Of a stretch of DNA of 12,106 nucleotides, positions 12,096-12,106 are shown in pieces (position 1 is the stretch's first letter; every line of letters starts with the position of its first letter). The stretch spans positions 3,669 through 15,774 of the forward strand of contig DCDZ01000047.1 of NCBI GenBank assembly GCA_002316675.1. Direction: 5' to 3'. The position numbers and the translations under genes are program-made. Origin of the DNA: Tyzzerella sp. UBA1042. GTDB taxonomy: Bacteria; Bacillota; Clostridia; Lachnospirales; Anaerotignaceae. The notes under the pieces were generated by a model, which saw nothing but the letters and a program-made list of their open reading frames with translations, was not told where the DNA came from and searched no databases.

Positions 12096-12106
12096 GAGTT
12101 GGATGC

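Noticed and set aside
1..12106. CRISPR array, tRNA or rRNA genes
   Set aside because: No regularly spaced repeats, no tRNA-like cloverleaf with a T-loop GTTCRANNC, and no rRNA sequence were noticed on either strand.

Overview
The window looks like chromosomal DNA of a low-to-moderate GC Gram-positive anaerobe, most likely a member of the Clostridia (Bacillota). The support is strong AGGAG/GGAGG ribosome binding sites, a lipoprotein-type efflux adaptor, a secreted GHL10-type hydrolase with copper-amine-oxidase-like 'stalk' repeats, and the general codon and AT character. Genus cannot be read from the sequence.

Layout. (1) Positions 1-2582, minus strand: an operon of a TetR-type regulator, a HlyD-type membrane-fusion lipoprotein and an ABC-2 type permease that runs off the left edge. 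Adaptor and permease overlap by ATGA, and a good sigma-70-type promoter precedes the regulator. (2) 2586-3711: a gap and a broken IS110-family transposase (catalytic N-terminal half missing, one frameshift), with its own terminator and a cluster of small hairpins on its 5' side. (3) 3831-5307: a solitary, intact tyrosine recombinase gene bracketed by an exact 17-bp inverted repeat. The left copy is built into a terminator hairpin, and just inside it lies a near-consensus promoter that points outward. (4) 5428-8888: three plus-strand genes with good ribosome binding sites, encoding a methyl-accepting chemotaxis protein, a compact HD-GYP protein and a PAS-GGDEF diguanylate cyclase. (5) 8934-10740: a bidirectional terminator, then a secreted GHL10 (UPF0748-like) hydrolase on the minus strand. 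(6) 10956-12106: a NYN-nuclease/LOTUS protein on the minus strand, followed by a non-coding stretch with a long imperfect hairpin and a strong plus-strand terminator.

Main idea. Regions 3 and 4 together look like an invertible genetic switch. In the orientation given, the promoter at 3893-3921 fires leftward and meets the terminator after about 55 nt. If the recombinase inverted the segment between the two 17-bp repeats, the same promoter would face the chemotaxis/c-di-GMP operon, and the terminator would lose its 3' arm and U-tract, which stay behind on the left flank. The switch would then be ON. Phase-variable c-di-GMP genes controlled by a tyrosine recombinase are known in Clostridioides difficile. 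A recombinase gene inside its own invertible segment, reading into an MCP/HD-GYP/GGDEF operon, is an inference from this sequence and has not been tested.
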